From assembly GCA_017451975.1 (NCBI GenBank), contig JAFTNI010000072.1, positions 1 to 8,328 of the forward strand: a DNA stretch of 8,328 bases, read 5' to 3'. Positions 1-8,163 of the stretch are shown piece after piece. The position numbers and the translations under genes are program-made. Each line of letters begins with the position of its first letter. The stretch's first letter is position 1. Source of the DNA: Clostridia bacterium (lineage in GTDB: Bacteria > Bacillota > Clostridia > Oscillospirales > CAG-272). The notes beneath the pieces were generated by a model that worked only from the letters and a program-made list of their open reading frames with translations, had not been told where the DNA came from and did no database searches.

Positions 1-291
1 AAAAACGAAGAGGACGTTTGCGCAGAAGGCATTTGGCAGAAATACTTCACAACACGCCCCGAGCCCCTTACGGCTGAAGAAGCAGAGGCTTACCTTTCCA
101 CAATCACGGGCGTTGCGCTCGGAAGCGATGCGTTCTTCCCCTTCTCCGATAACATCGAAAGAGCAAAGAAAAGCGGCGTTTCCTACAGTGCAGAGCCTGG
201 CGGCTCCAAGCGTGACGACCTCGTTATAGAATGCTGCGATAAATACGATATCGCTATGGCATTCACGGGAATGCGTCTTTTCCATCATTAA
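1..291 (+). CDS. purH: AICAR formyltransferase, stand-alone PurH type (3' end only)
   Basis: This is the C-terminal 96 residues of phosphoribosylaminoimidazolecarboxamide formyltransferase; the start lies outside the window. The enzyme moves a formyl group from 10-formyl-tetrahydrofolate to AICAR, giving FAICAR, the last intermediate before IMP, in the cytoplasm. Visible motifs are GVALGSDAFFPFSDNI, the PGGSKRDD stretch and the terminal AMAFTGMRLFHH, all hallmarks of the AICAR formyltransferase fold. The stretch GIWQKYFTTRPEPLT and the ending RLFHH (rather than RHFRH, as in bifunctional PurH of Escherichia coli) match my memory of the roughly 390-residue clostridial proteins that lack the IMP cyclohydrolase domain. 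That sub-type call is inference, because the N-terminus is not seen. It is followed by purD, purL and fhs on the same strand. The reading frame is open from base 1 and ends in TAA. Confidence 0.95.
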   Translation, partial: KNEEDVCAEGIWQKYFTTRPEPLTAEEAEAYLSTITGVALGSDAFFPFSDNIERAKKSGVSYSAEPGGSKRDDLVIECCDKYDIAMAFTGMRLFHH

Positions 292-304
292 TCAAAGCGT
301 TTTT

Positions 305-337
305 ATCTTTGCGCGGTGCTTCCGCGCAAAGATTTTC
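305..337 (+). terminator. Hairpin between purH and purD, possible weak terminator or attenuator
   Basis: A perfect 12-bp stem (305-316 with 322-333, arms ATCTTTGCGCGG and CCGCGCAAAGAT) encloses a 5-base loop TGCTT. Only a short T run (333-336) follows before C and four A, so as an intrinsic terminator it looks leaky. The space from the stem to the purD ribosome binding site is about 30 bases, and I see no credible promoter there, so purD probably depends on read-through. An alternative role is an RNA processing or stabilising element that sets different mRNA levels for purH and the genes after it. The structure is directly visible; the function is inferred. Confidence 0.55.
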
Positions 338-379
338 AAAAGCCAGGCTTAAATATTAACTTGAAGGAGTTCACATAAT

Positions 380-1660
380 ATGAATATAATGGTTGTAGGC
401 GGCGGCGGCCGCGAGCACACAATCATCAAAAAGCTCAAAAAGAGTAAAAATGCGGGTAAAATTTACGCTCTCCCCGGCAACGGCGGTATCGCCGCAGATG
501 CGGAATGTGTAAATATTGCCGCAACGGACATTGCCGGTATAGTTGATTTTGCAAAAAACAACGCCATTGATTTTGCCGTTGTAGCACCCGATGACCCGCT
601 TGTTCTCGGCGCAGTAGACGCGCTTGAAGAAGTAGGCATTCCCGCGTTCGGCCCCAAGAAGAACGCGGCTATAATAGAAGGAAGCAAAATCTTTTCTAAA
701 AATCTTATGAAGAAATACGGTATTCCCACGGCGGCATACGAGGTTTTCGAGGATATGGAAAAAGCGATTGCTTACCTTGAAACAGCCCCCATACCCACGG
801 TTATCAAAGCAGACGGTCTTGCGCTCGGTAAAGGCGTTGTTATTGCTATGACGCGCGAAGAAGCTATAGACGCGGTTCATTCCATGATGGAAGATAAAAT
901 GTTCGGCGAAAGCGGCTCCCGCATCGTTATCGAGGAGTTCCTTGAAGGGCCCGAAGTTTCCGTACTTTCCTTTACAGACGGCAATATCGTTGTTCCCATG
1001 GTTTCTTCTATGGATCACAAGCGCGCACTTGACGGCGATAAAGGCCTCAACACAGGCGGCATGGGCACGATTGCCCCCAACCCCGTTTATACGGCAGACG
1101 TTGCAGAGCGTTGCATGAAGGAAATCTTCCTTCCCACAATAAACGCTATGAACGCAGAAGGCAGAACCTTCCGCGGCTGCCTCTACTTTGGCCTTATGGT
1201 TACGAAGGACGGCCCCAAGGTTATAGAATACAACTGCCGCTTCGGTGACCCCGAAACACAGGTTGTTCTCCCCCTTCTTGAATCCGATCTTCTCGATATT
1301 ATGATAAAAACGTCTAAAGGCGAGCTTTCTGAAGATGACGTTAAATTTTCAAGCGGCGCTGCGGCTTGCGTTGTAGTGGCTTCTGCGGGATACCCCCAGC
1401 ACTACGAAAAGGGCTATGAAATAACGCTTCCCGAAGGTCTTGCAGATACGGAAATTTACGTTGCCGGTGCAAAGCTTGAGGGCGGCAAGCTCGTAAACTC
1501 GGGCGGACGCGTGCTTGGCATTTCTTCCACGGCGGCAACGCTTGAGGAAGCACTGAAAAAAGCTTATGCAGGTGCCGAAAAAGTTAAATTTGAAAATGCT
1601 TTCTACCGCCGCGATATCGGCGCTAGAGCTATGAAAATTCTTATGGAGGGAAATAAATAA
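380..1660 (+). CDS. purD: Phosphoribosylamine-glycine ligase (GAR synthetase)
   Basis: PurD joins glycine to 5-phosphoribosylamine using ATP, giving GAR, the second step of de novo purine synthesis in the cytoplasm. The 426-residue length is that of the monofunctional bacterial enzyme. The N-terminal domain opens with MNIMVVGGGGREH (GGGGREH at 7-13) and PGNGG (32-36). The ATP-grasp part shows KADGLALGKGV from K143, the EEFLEGPEVSV segment (185-195), KGLNTGGMG (221-229) and the metal-binding YNCRFGDPETQ (284-294). The segment APDDPLVLGAVDAL (69-82) replaces the GPEAPL form of E. coli, which I recall as normal in Clostridia. The start is supported by AAGGAG at 364-369, ten bases before ATG. Its stop codon overlaps the purL start by one base (TAATG), which suggests translational coupling. 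No truncation or frameshift is seen. Confidence 0.98.
   Translation: MNIMVVGGGGREHTIIKKLKKSKNAGKIYALPGNGGIAADAECVNIAATDIAGIVDFAKNNAIDFAVVAPDDPLVLGAVDALEEVGIPAFGPKKNAAIIEGSKIFSKNLMKKYGIPTAAYEVFEDMEKAIAYLETAPIPTVIKADGLALGKGVVIAMTREEAIDAVHSMMEDKMFGESGSRIVIEEFLEGPEVSVLSFTDGNIVVPMVSSMDHKRALDGDKGLNTGGMGTIAPNPVYTADVAERCMKEIFLPTINAMNAEGRTFRGCLYFGLMVTKDGPKVIEYNCRFGDPETQVVLPLLESDLLDIMIKTSKGELSEDDVKFSSGAAACVVVASAGYPQHYEKGYEITLPEGLADTEIYVAGAKLEGGKLVNSGGRVLGISSTAATLEEALKKAYAGAEKVKFENAFYRRDIGARAMKILMEGNK
1645..1650 (+). promoter_or_regulatory. purL ribosome binding site inside the end of purD
   Basis: GGAGGG lies nine bases before the purL ATG at 1660 and inside the last codons of purD. It fixes the purL start and, together with the TAATG stop-start overlap, points to coupled translation of the two proteins. 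Confidence 0.8.
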
Positions 1661-4600
1661 TGGTTTACAGAATATTCGTCGAAAAGAAGGCAGAGCTTGC
1701 AAACGAAGCCGCTTCCCTTCTTTCCGAAATCAGAAATCTTTTGAAAATAGAAACCGTTACGGGTGTTCGAATTCTCAACAGATACGACGTTGAAAATATT
1801 ACGGAAGAGCTTTTCAGCTATGCTTGCAAAACCGTATTTTCCGAACCTCAGCTCGATATTACAACATCCGAGCTTTCCGCCGGTGAAACAGACACTGTTT
1901 TCTATACGGAATATCTCCCCGGTCAGTTCGATATGCGTGCAGATTCTGCTGCGCAGTGCATACAGATAATTTCCAAGGGCGACCGCCCCACTGTTCGCAC
2001 GGCAAAGGTTTACGTTCTTGAAGGTGCGCTCACAGCATACGACCTTGCAAAAATCAAAAAACACGTTATAAACCCTGTTGAAGCACGCGAAGCAACGGCA
2101 GAAAAGCCCGCGACACTCGCGCTCAATTGCGATATTCCCACAGAGGTTGCAACACTCGATGGTTTCCTCGAGCTTGACGAAGCAGGCCTTGCCGCTTTCG
2201 TTAAAAACTACGGTCTTGCAATGGATATTGACGATATCAAGTTCTGCCAGGATTACTTCAGAACAGAACAGCGCGACCCCACTATCACGGAAATCCGTAT
2301 GATAGACACATATTGGTCCGACCATTGCAGACACACAACCTTCCTTACAACTATAGATGAAGTTAAGTTTGAAGACGAGCTTCTCGAAGCGGCATACAAA
2401 CGTTACCTCGCAACGCGCGAAGCGCTCGGCAGAACAAAGCCCCAGAACCTTATGGATATCGGCACGATTGCCGCTAAATACCTCAAAAAAGCGGGCAAGC
2501 TCGATAAACTCGATGAATCCGAAGAAATAAATGCCTGCACGGTTAAAATGGACGTTACCATCGACGGCAAAACCGAAAAATGGCTTCTCCTTTTCAAAAA
2601 CGAAACGCACAACCACCCCACGGAAATCGAGCCTTTCGGCGGTGCGGCTACCTGCATAGGCGGCGCTATCCGCGACCCGCTTTCCGGCCGTGCGTACGTT
2701 TACGGCGCTATGCGTGTAACGGGCGCGGCAAACCCGCTTGTTCCCACAGAAGAAACAATGCCCGGCAAGCTCCCCCAGAGAACCATCGTTCAGACGGCGG
2801 CTGCAGGTTACTCATCCTACGGTAACCAGATAGGCCTTGCTACCGGCGAGGTAGACGAAATTTATCACCCCGGCTATGCGGCAAAACGCATGGAAATCGG
2901 CGCGGTTGTTGGTGCGGCTCCCCAGGCAAATGTTCGCCGCGAATGCCCCGACCCCGGCGACGTTGTAATACTCCTCGGCGGCAGAACAGGCCGCGACGGC
3001 TGCGGCGGTGCTACAGGCTCATCCAAATCTCATACGGCAACATCCCTTGAAACGTGCGGCGCAGAGATTCAGAAAGGTAATGCCCCCGAAGAACGCAAGC
3101 TACAGCGCCTCTTCCGCAACCCCGAAGCTTCCCTTCTTATCAAGAGATGTAACGACTTCGGCGCGGGCGGTGTTTCCGTTGCTATCGGTGAAATTGCAGA
3201 CGGTCTTGCTATAGACCTCAACGCAGTTCCCAAAAAATACGAAGGTCTTGACGGCACAGAGCTCGCAATAAGCGAATCTCAGGAAAGAATGGCTGTTGCC
3301 GTTGAACCCAAAGACGTTGAAAAATTCCTTGCTCTCGCAGCCAAAGAAAACCTTGAAGCAACAGTTGTTGCAAAGGTTACAGCCGAACCCAGACTTACAA
3401 TGACATGGAACGGCAAAACAATAGTAAATATCTCTCGCGAGTTCCTTAACTCCAACGGTGCTGAAAAGCACACGAAAATTGCTCCCGTGGCTCCCGAAGC
3501 TTTCGCAAAAGACACGGCAGGCGATTTTTCAGAAAAATATAAAGCGCTCGCAGGCGACCTCAACGTTTGCTCCAAACGCGGTCTTTCCGAACGCTTCGAC
3601 TCCACCATCGGCGCGGGCACAGTACTTATGCCCTTCGGCGGCAAGCATCAGCTCACGCCTATTCAGGCGATGGTTCATAAGGTTTCCGTAGAACACGGCC
3701 ACACAGACGATTGCTCTGTAATGGCATACGGCTACAACCCCTTTATTTCCGAAAAGAGCCCCTACCACGGCGCTTACCTCGCTGTTGTGGAATCTGCCTC
3801 CAAGCTTGTTGCAACGGGTGCAAAATACGAGGACGTTTACCTCACCTTCCAGGAATACTTCGAAAAACCGCGTAATGAAGGCGCTCGCTGGGGCAAGCCC
3901 TTTGCAGCACTTCTCGGTGCGCTCGAAGCTCAGCTCGACCTCGGTATTGCCGCAATCGGCGGTAAAGACTCTATGAGCGGCTCCTTCGACCAGCTCGACG
4001 TCCCCCCCACGCTCGTTTCCTTTGCTATCACACCCGAAAAGGTTCAGAACATCGTTTCTCCCGAATTCAAGGGTGCAGGCCATAACGTATATCTCCTTAA
4101 ACCCGAGTATACGGAAAAGAACGTTCCCGATGCCGCTTCTCTCCTCGCTCTCTACGAAAAGGTTCACGCGCTTACATCCACAGGCAAAGCAGTTGCCGCT
4201 TACACACCCACATACGGCGGTGTAGCAGAAGCAGTTATGAAAATGTGCTTCGGTAATAAGCTCGGCTTCGCTTATGCAGACGTTTCCGCAGAAGACCTCT
4301 GGGGCTACAACTACGGTGCATTCGTGCTTGAAATGGCAGACGGCACAGTTCCCGAAGGCGCAATTCTCCTCGGCACTACGACGGAAGAAAAGGCTATTAC
4401 AAAGGGCGACGAAAAGCTTTCGCTCTGCGAGCTTCTCTCCATCTACGAAAATAAGCTTGAACCCGTTTTTGCAACAAATGCAAAAGAAGATAAAACACCC
4501 CTTACGGCATACTCCTATAGCGCAGAAACGCGCGTAGCTCCTGCAGTAAAGGTTGCAAAGCCCACAGTTCTTATTCCGATATTCCCCGGCACAAACTGTG

Positions 4601-5355
4601 AATACGATACAGCTCGCGTGCTTGAAGATGCAGGCGCAAACGCAGAGCTCTTCGTTGTTCGCAACCTCACGGCAGACACGATTGCTGCTTCCGTAGACGA
4701 ATTCGCGGCTAAGGTTAAAGATTCGCAGATTATTTTCGTTCCCGGCGGCTTCTCCGGCGGCGACGAGCCCGATGGTAGCGGTAAGTTCATCACGGCGTTC
4801 TTCAGAAACGCAGCTGTTAAAGAAGCAGTTACAGAGCTTCTTGAAAAGCGCGATGGCCTTATGTGCGGCGTTTGCAACGGTTTCCAGGCTCTTATAAAGC
4901 TCGGTCTTGTTCCCTACGGCAAGATTATAGATACAGATGAAACTTGCCCCACGCTTACATTCAACTCTATCGCGCGCCACCAGTCCAGGCTTGTTCGTAC
5001 GCGTATTGCATCCAACAAATCTCCTTGGCTTGCTGAAACGAATGTTGGCGATATCTACACAGTGCCGATTTCTCACGGCGAAGGCCGCTTCCTCTGCGAC
5101 CCCGCACTTCTTGCCAAGCTTGCAGAAAACGGTCAGATCGCAACACAGTATGTTGACCTTGAAGGCGCGCCCACAAGCAATATACTCTTTAACCCCAACA
5201 ACTCTATCGGCGCGGTAGAAGGTATCACCTCTCCCGATGGTCGTGTATTCGGTAAAATGGGCCACTCCGAGCGTATCGGCGCAGGTCTTTACAAAAACGT
5301 AGACGGCGTATTCGAAATGGGTATGTTCCGTTCCGCAGTTAAATACTTCAAATAA
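1660..5355 (+). CDS. purL: Phosphoribosylformylglycinamidine synthase, single-chain form
   Basis: This 1231-residue enzyme converts FGAR, glutamine and ATP to FGAM, the fourth step of purine synthesis. All parts that are separate PurS, PurL and PurQ proteins in Bacillus are fused here. In order: a PurS-like N-terminal domain (about 1-155); a linker with [12 protein letters not shown] (217-228); a first synthetase half with [17 protein letters not shown] (312-328) and [16 protein letters not shown] (440-455); a second half with [10 protein letters not shown] (767-776); and a class I glutaminase from about residue 968 with FPGTNCEYD (975-983). The likely glutaminase triad is Cys1072 in CGVCNGFQ, His1202 and Glu1204 in GHSER. 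This HSE replaces the usual HPE, and I recall it as typical of the clostridial/Bacteroides single-chain clade. Length also fits that clade rather than the roughly 1300-residue proteobacterial form. The start overlaps the purD stop; fhs follows 14 bases later. No domain is missing. Confidence 0.98.
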   Translation: MVYRIFVEKKAELANEAASLLSEIRNLLKIETVTGVRILNRYDVENITEELFSYACKTVFSEPQLDITTSELSAGETDTVFYTEYLPGQFDMRADSAAQCIQIISKGDRPTVRTAKVYVLEGALTAYDLAKIKKHVINPVEAREATAEKPATLALNCDIPTEVATLDGFLELDEAGLAAFVKNYGLAMDIDDIKFCQDYFRTEQRDPTITEIRMIDTYWSDHCRHTTFLTTIDEVKFEDELLEAAYKRYLATREALGRTKPQNLMDIGTIAAKYLKKAGKLDKLDESEEINACTVKMDVTIDGKTEKWLLLFKNETHNHPTEIEPFGGAATCIGGAIRDPLSGRAYVYGAMRVTGAANPLVPTEETMPGKLPQRTIVQTAAAGYSSYGNQIGLATGEVDEIYHPGYAAKRMEIGAVVGAAPQANVRRECPDPGDVVILLGGRTGRDGCGGATGSSKSHTATSLETCGAEIQKGNAPEERKLQRLFRNPEASLLIKRCNDFGAGGVSVAIGEIADGLAIDLNAVPKKYEGLDGTELAISESQERMAVAVEPKDVEKFLALAAKENLEATVVAKVTAEPRLTMTWNGKTIVNISREFLNSNGAEKHTKIAPVAPEAFAKDTAGDFSEKYKALAGDLNVCSKRGLSERFDSTIGAGTVLMPFGGKHQLTPIQAMVHKVSVEHGHTDDCSVMAYGYNPFISEKSPYHGAYLAVVESASKLVATGAKYEDVYLTFQEYFEKPRNEGARWGKPFAALLGALEAQLDLGIAAIGGKDSMSGSFDQLDVPPTLVSFAITPEKVQNIVSPEFKGAGHNVYLLKPEYTEKNVPDAASLLALYEKVHALTSTGKAVAAYTPTYGGVAEAVMKMCFGNKLGFAYADVSAEDLWGYNYGAFVLEMADGTVPEGAILLGTTTEEKAITKGDEKLSLCELLSIYENKLEPVFATNAKEDKTPLTAYSYSAETRVAPAVKVAKPTVLIPIFPGTNCEYDTARVLEDAGANAELFVVRNLTADTIAASVDEFAAKVKDSQIIFVPGGFSGGDEPDGSGKFITAFFRNAAVKEAVTELLEKRDGLMCGVCNGFQALIKLGLVPYGKIIDTDETCPTLTFNSIARHQSRLVRTRIASNKSPWLAETNVGDIYTVPISHGEGRFLCDPALLAKLAENGQIATQYVDLEGAPTSNILFNPNNSIGAVEGITSPDGRVFGKMGHSERIGAGLYKNVDGVFEMGMFRSAVKYFK

Positions 5356-5369
5356 TTTGGGAGAATTCC

Positions 5370-7037
5370 ATGAAAACTGATATTGAAATTGCACAATCCG
5401 TCGAAATGCAGCATATTTCCGAAATCGCGAAAACAGCCGGCATCGACGAAAAATACCTTGAATATTACGGCAGATATAAATCCAAAATCGACCTTTCCCT
5501 GCTCGCTGAAAGCGAGCAGAAGGAAGGTAAGCTCGTGCTTGTAACAGCTATAACCCCCACACCTGCAGGCGAAGGAAAAACAACCACGACAATCGGCCTT
5601 GCCGACGGTCTTCGTAAAATAGGCAAAAACGTTGTTGTTGCGCTCCGCGAGCCATCTCTCGGCCCCGTTTTCGGCATTAAGGGCGGCGCGGCAGGCGGCG
5701 GCTACGCTCAGGTAGTTCCTATGGAAGATATCAACCTCCACTTCACAGGCGACTTCCACGCAATCGGCGCTGCAAACAACCTTCTCGCAGCTATGATAGA
5801 TAACCATATCTACCAGGGCAACGCGCTCGGCATAGACCCCGGCAGAATCACATGGCACAGATGTGTAGACATGAACGACCGCCAGCTCCGCTTCGTTGTA
5901 GACGGTCTTGGCGGCAGAGTGAACGGCACACCCCGTGAGGACTCCTACGATATCACGGTTGCTTCCGAAATCATGGCTATTCTCTGCCTTTCCACTTCTC
6001 TTAAAAACCTCAAGGAACGCCTCGCAAGCATTATCGTAGGCTATACCTACGATGAAAAGCCCGTAACCGCAGGCGACCTCAAGGCAGCAGGCGCTATGGC
6101 AGCTCTTCTTAAAGACGCTATAAAACCCAACCTTGTTCAAACGCTTGAGGGCACGCCCGCGCTTGTTCACGGTGGCCCCTTTGCCAATATCGCTCACGGC
6201 TGTAACTCTGTTATGGCTACAAAAATGGCAATGAAGCTCGGCGATTACGCTATCACCGAAGCAGGCTTCGGCGCAGACCTCGGCGCTGAAAAATTCCTCG
6301 ATATCAAATGCAGATATGCGGGACTTACGCCCTCTGCGGTTGTTATCGTTGCAACCATACGCGCGCTCAAGATGCACGGCGGTGTTGCAAAAACAGACCT
6401 CGCGGCAGAAAATCTCAAAGCGCTCGAAAAGGGCCTTCCCAACCTCCTTCGCCACGTTGCGAATATCAAAGAGGTTTACGGTCTTCCCGCCGTTGTTGCA
6501 GTTAACAAATTCCCCACAGATACAGATGCTGAAATAAACCTCGTTATCGAAAAATGCCGCGAGCTCGGCGTTAACACTGTTCTTTCCACGGTTCACGCAA
6601 ACGGTGGCGAAGGCGGCGTAGAGCTTGCAGAAGAAGTTGTTAAGCTTTGCGAAAAAGAAAATGATTTCCGTTTTGCATACGAGCTTGAAGGCAGCATTGA
6701 AGATAAAATCCGCGCAATAGTAAAAAGAGTTTACCGCGGCAAGGATATTTCCGTGCTTCCCGCGGCTAAAAAGCAGATAGATAAGCTCACAGAGCTTGGC
6801 TTTGCAAACCTCCCCGTTTGTATGGCAAAAACGCAATACAGCTTCTCTGACGATGCGAAGAAGCTCGGTGCACCCGAAGATTTCACAGTTACTATCAAAA
6901 ATGTGAAAATTTCCGCAGGCGCAGGCTTCATAGTTGTTCTCACAGGCGATATTATGACAATGCCCGGCCTTCCCAAAGCGCCCGCGGCAGAGCGTATCGA
7001 TGTTGATGACAACGGCGTTATCTCAGGCTTGTTCTAA
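5370..7037 (+). CDS. fhs: Formate-tetrahydrofolate ligase (10-formyl-THF synthetase)
   Basis: The enzyme uses ATP to join formate to tetrahydrofolate, giving 10-formyl-THF. In anaerobes this serves acetogenesis, formate assimilation or purine synthesis. The 555 residues match the usual length of the monofunctional bacterial form. Visible motifs are the nucleotide loop [16 protein letters not shown] (62-77), [20 protein letters not shown] (93-112), HFTGDFHAI from residue 124, the [16 protein letters not shown] stretch, [22 protein letters not shown] and the ending [11 protein letters not shown] to GLF. The ATG is preceded by GGGAG (5359-5363) with six bases between. It sits 14 bases after purL with no terminator between, so it is almost surely on the same transcript, and it would feed formyl groups to the AICAR formyltransferase encoded at the left edge. 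No other Wood-Ljungdahl gene is present, so a purine-supply role is the simplest reading, though this is inferred from context. Confidence 0.98.
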   Translation: MKTDIEIAQSVEMQHISEIAKTAGIDEKYLEYYGRYKSKIDLSLLAESEQKEGKLVLVTAITPTPAGEGKTTTTIGLADGLRKIGKNVVVALREPSLGPVFGIKGGAAGGGYAQVVPMEDINLHFTGDFHAIGAANNLLAAMIDNHIYQGNALGIDPGRITWHRCVDMNDRQLRFVVDGLGGRVNGTPREDSYDITVASEIMAILCLSTSLKNLKERLASIIVGYTYDEKPVTAGDLKAAGAMAALLKDAIKPNLVQTLEGTPALVHGGPFANIAHGCNSVMATKMAMKLGDYAITEAGFGADLGAEKFLDIKCRYAGLTPSAVVIVATIRALKMHGGVAKTDLAAENLKALEKGLPNLLRHVANIKEVYGLPAVVAVNKFPTDTDAEINLVIEKCRELGVNTVLSTVHANGGEGGVELAEEVVKLCEKENDFRFAYELEGSIEDKIRAIVKRVYRGKDISVLPAAKKQIDKLTELGFANLPVCMAKTQYSFSDDAKKLGAPEDFTVTIKNVKISAGAGFIVVLTGDIMTMPGLPKAPAAERIDVDDNGVISGLF

Positions 7038-7045
7038 ATCAACAA

Positions 7046-7077
7046 AAAATGCCGTTCCCCTTTTGGAACGGCATTTT
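7046..7077 (+). terminator. Intrinsic terminator after fhs
   Basis: A perfect 13-bp stem (7046-7058 with 7065-7077, arms AAAATGCCGTTCC and GGAACGGCATTTT) encloses a 6-base loop CCTTTT. It starts eight bases after the fhs stop and is the likely end of the purine operon transcript. Only four T close the right arm before CAAAA, so some read-through into gpsA is plausible. With A runs on the left and T runs on the right, the same structure could also stop transcription from the other side. Confidence 0.85.
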
Positions 7078-7087
7078 CAAAATAAAT

Positions 7088-7095
7088 AAAGAAGG
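7088..7095 (+). promoter_or_regulatory. gpsA ribosome binding site that decides the start codon
   Basis: AAAGAAGG ends eight bases before the ATG at 7104. An in-frame GTG at 7095 would give a three-residue extension, but it overlaps this site and would have no ribosome binding site of its own, so the ATG at 7104 is the better start. Confidence 0.75.
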
Positions 7096-7103
7096 TGCTC
7101 TTA

Positions 7104-8111
7104 ATGAAAATAGGAATACTCGGCGCAGGCACATGGGGCATGGCGCTCGCCTCTCTGCTTGTGAAAAACAACCACGACGTTACAGTGTGGTCTGCTCTCC
7201 CCCAGGAAATAGACGATTTGCGCGCCACAGGTAAGCATAAAAACTTACCAGGGGTAGTTCTTCCTGAAGCCATTAAATACACCAAGGAGCTTCCCGAAGC
7301 GTGCCGTGGGGCAGAATTTATAATCTACGTTGTTCCCTCTGCCTTTATGCGCGTAACGGCAAAGCTTTCCGCGCCCTACCTTGAAGAAGGTGTTATCATC
7401 TCCAGCGCCTCCAAGGGCATTGAAAAAGGCACACTTAAAACAATGACCGAAATTATAGATGACGAAGTTTCCGCCGCAAGGAGCGGCCTAAAATACAGCG
7501 TGGTGGCGCTTTCGGGCCCGACACACGCCGAAGAAGTTGCCGCAGGCATACCCACATCTATAGTTGCGGCTTGCGCAGACGAAACTGTTGCCCAGAAAAT
7601 TGCCGAAGCATTTTCCAACTCCTGTATGCGAGCATATATGAACACAGATGTCCTTGGCGTAGAGCTTTGTGGCGCGCTTAAAAACATCATAGCTATAGCA
7701 GCAGGTATACTGCGCGGTATGGGCCTGGGCGATAACACGAAGGCTATGCTTATGACACGCGGTATAGCCGAAATGACGCGCATAGGCACGGCGCTCGGCT
7801 GTCCCCGCGAAACGTTTATGGGCCTTGCGGGCATTGGTGACCTTATAGTAACCTGCACCTCCGTTCATAGCCGTAACAACCGCTGCGGCGAGCTTATAGG
7901 AAAAGGCAAAACATACGAAGAAGCCTCTAAAGAAATCGGAATGGTAGTTGAAGGCTACCACGCGCTCGAGGCGGCTATGGAGCTTTCAAAGAAATACGAA
8001 GTTGAAATGCCCATTACTACAGCAGTTTACGATATTATTCACAATGGCTGCACCCCCGAAGAAGCTATGTATAAACTTATGAACAGAAACCTTAAAAACG
8101 AAGCGAAATAA
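7104..8111 (+). CDS. gpsA: Glycerol-3-phosphate dehydrogenase [NAD(P)+]
   Basis: GpsA reduces dihydroxyacetone phosphate to sn-glycerol 3-phosphate, the backbone for membrane phospholipids; it is a soluble cytoplasmic enzyme. The protein has 335 residues from the ATG, typical for the family. The N-terminal Rossmann domain opens with MKIGILGAGTWGMALA (GAGTWG at 7-12). Further hallmarks are VPSAFMR, SSASKGIEKGTL, LSGPTHAEEVAAG (136-148), the GALKNIIAIAAGI helix with the expected catalytic Lys193, LAGIGDLIVTCTS with Asp246, SRNNR (256-260) for substrate binding, and VVEGYHALEA near the end. It lies between two related terminators and 66 bases after fhs. By hand count about half of its isoleucine codons are ATA (about 14 of 27), against about a quarter in fhs (about 10 of 41), consistent with lower expression and a different transcriptional history. 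The usual clostridial neighbour plsY is not in the window. Confidence 0.97.
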   Translation: MKIGILGAGTWGMALASLLVKNNHDVTVWSALPQEIDDLRATGKHKNLPGVVLPEAIKYTKELPEACRGAEFIIYVVPSAFMRVTAKLSAPYLEEGVIISSASKGIEKGTLKTMTEIIDDEVSAARSGLKYSVVALSGPTHAEEVAAGIPTSIVAACADETVAQKIAEAFSNSCMRAYMNTDVLGVELCGALKNIIAIAAGILRGMGLGDNTKAMLMTRGIAEMTRIGTALGCPRETFMGLAGIGDLIVTCTSVHSRNNRCGELIGKGKTYEEASKEIGMVVEGYHALEAAMELSKKYEVEMPITTAVYDIIHNGCTPEEAMYKLMNRNLKNEAK

Positions 8112-8120
8112 ATATAAATC

Positions 8121-8158
8121 AAAATGCCGTTCCAAAAAGAAACGGCATTTTTGTTTTT
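8121..8158 (+). terminator. Intrinsic terminator after gpsA, probably bidirectional
   Basis: An 11-bp stem (8121-8131 with 8141-8151, arms AAAATGCCGTT and AACGGCATTTT) encloses a 9-base loop and continues into TTTTTGTTTTT, a strong U tract. It starts nine bases after the gpsA stop. On the minus strand the A run of the left arm becomes a short U tract, so the same hairpin may also end the convergent gene whose stop is at 8164-8166. Its first 13 bases repeat those of the terminator at 7046. Confidence 0.85.
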
Positions 8159-8163
8159 ACTAT

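Noticed and set aside
334..363. A promoter for purD in the gap after the hairpin (AT-rich TTAAATATTAA).
   Set aside because: No -35 box sits at a proper distance and the AT-rich stretch is only ten bases from the ribosome binding site, leaving almost no leader.
292..379. Purine riboswitch or PurR-type operator before purD.
   Set aside because: The gap is too short for the riboswitch aptamer plus expression platform, and no conserved core or palindromic operator of a known type is visible apart from the hairpin and the small repeat AAGCCAGGCTT.
4861..5355. HSE instead of HPE in the PurL glutaminase triad, and APDDP instead of GPEAP in PurD, as signs of changed function.
   Set aside because: Both are, from memory, normal in clostridial members of these families, and all other catalytic motifs are intact.
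3529..5394. A 621-codon open frame on the minus strand opposite purL, and a 515-codon one opposite fhs (5289-6836).
   Set aside because: They run antisense to genes with complete, well-conserved motifs, have odd compositions rich in Cys and Phe, lack ribosome binding sites and cross the purL-fhs boundary. They arise because the genes here rarely use codons whose complement is a stop (TTA, CTA, TCA).
7095..7103. GTG at 7095 as the gpsA start.
   Set aside because: It overlaps the AAAGAAGG ribosome binding site, adds only three residues and has no binding site of its own; GpsA proteins normally begin right at the MKIGILGAG motif.
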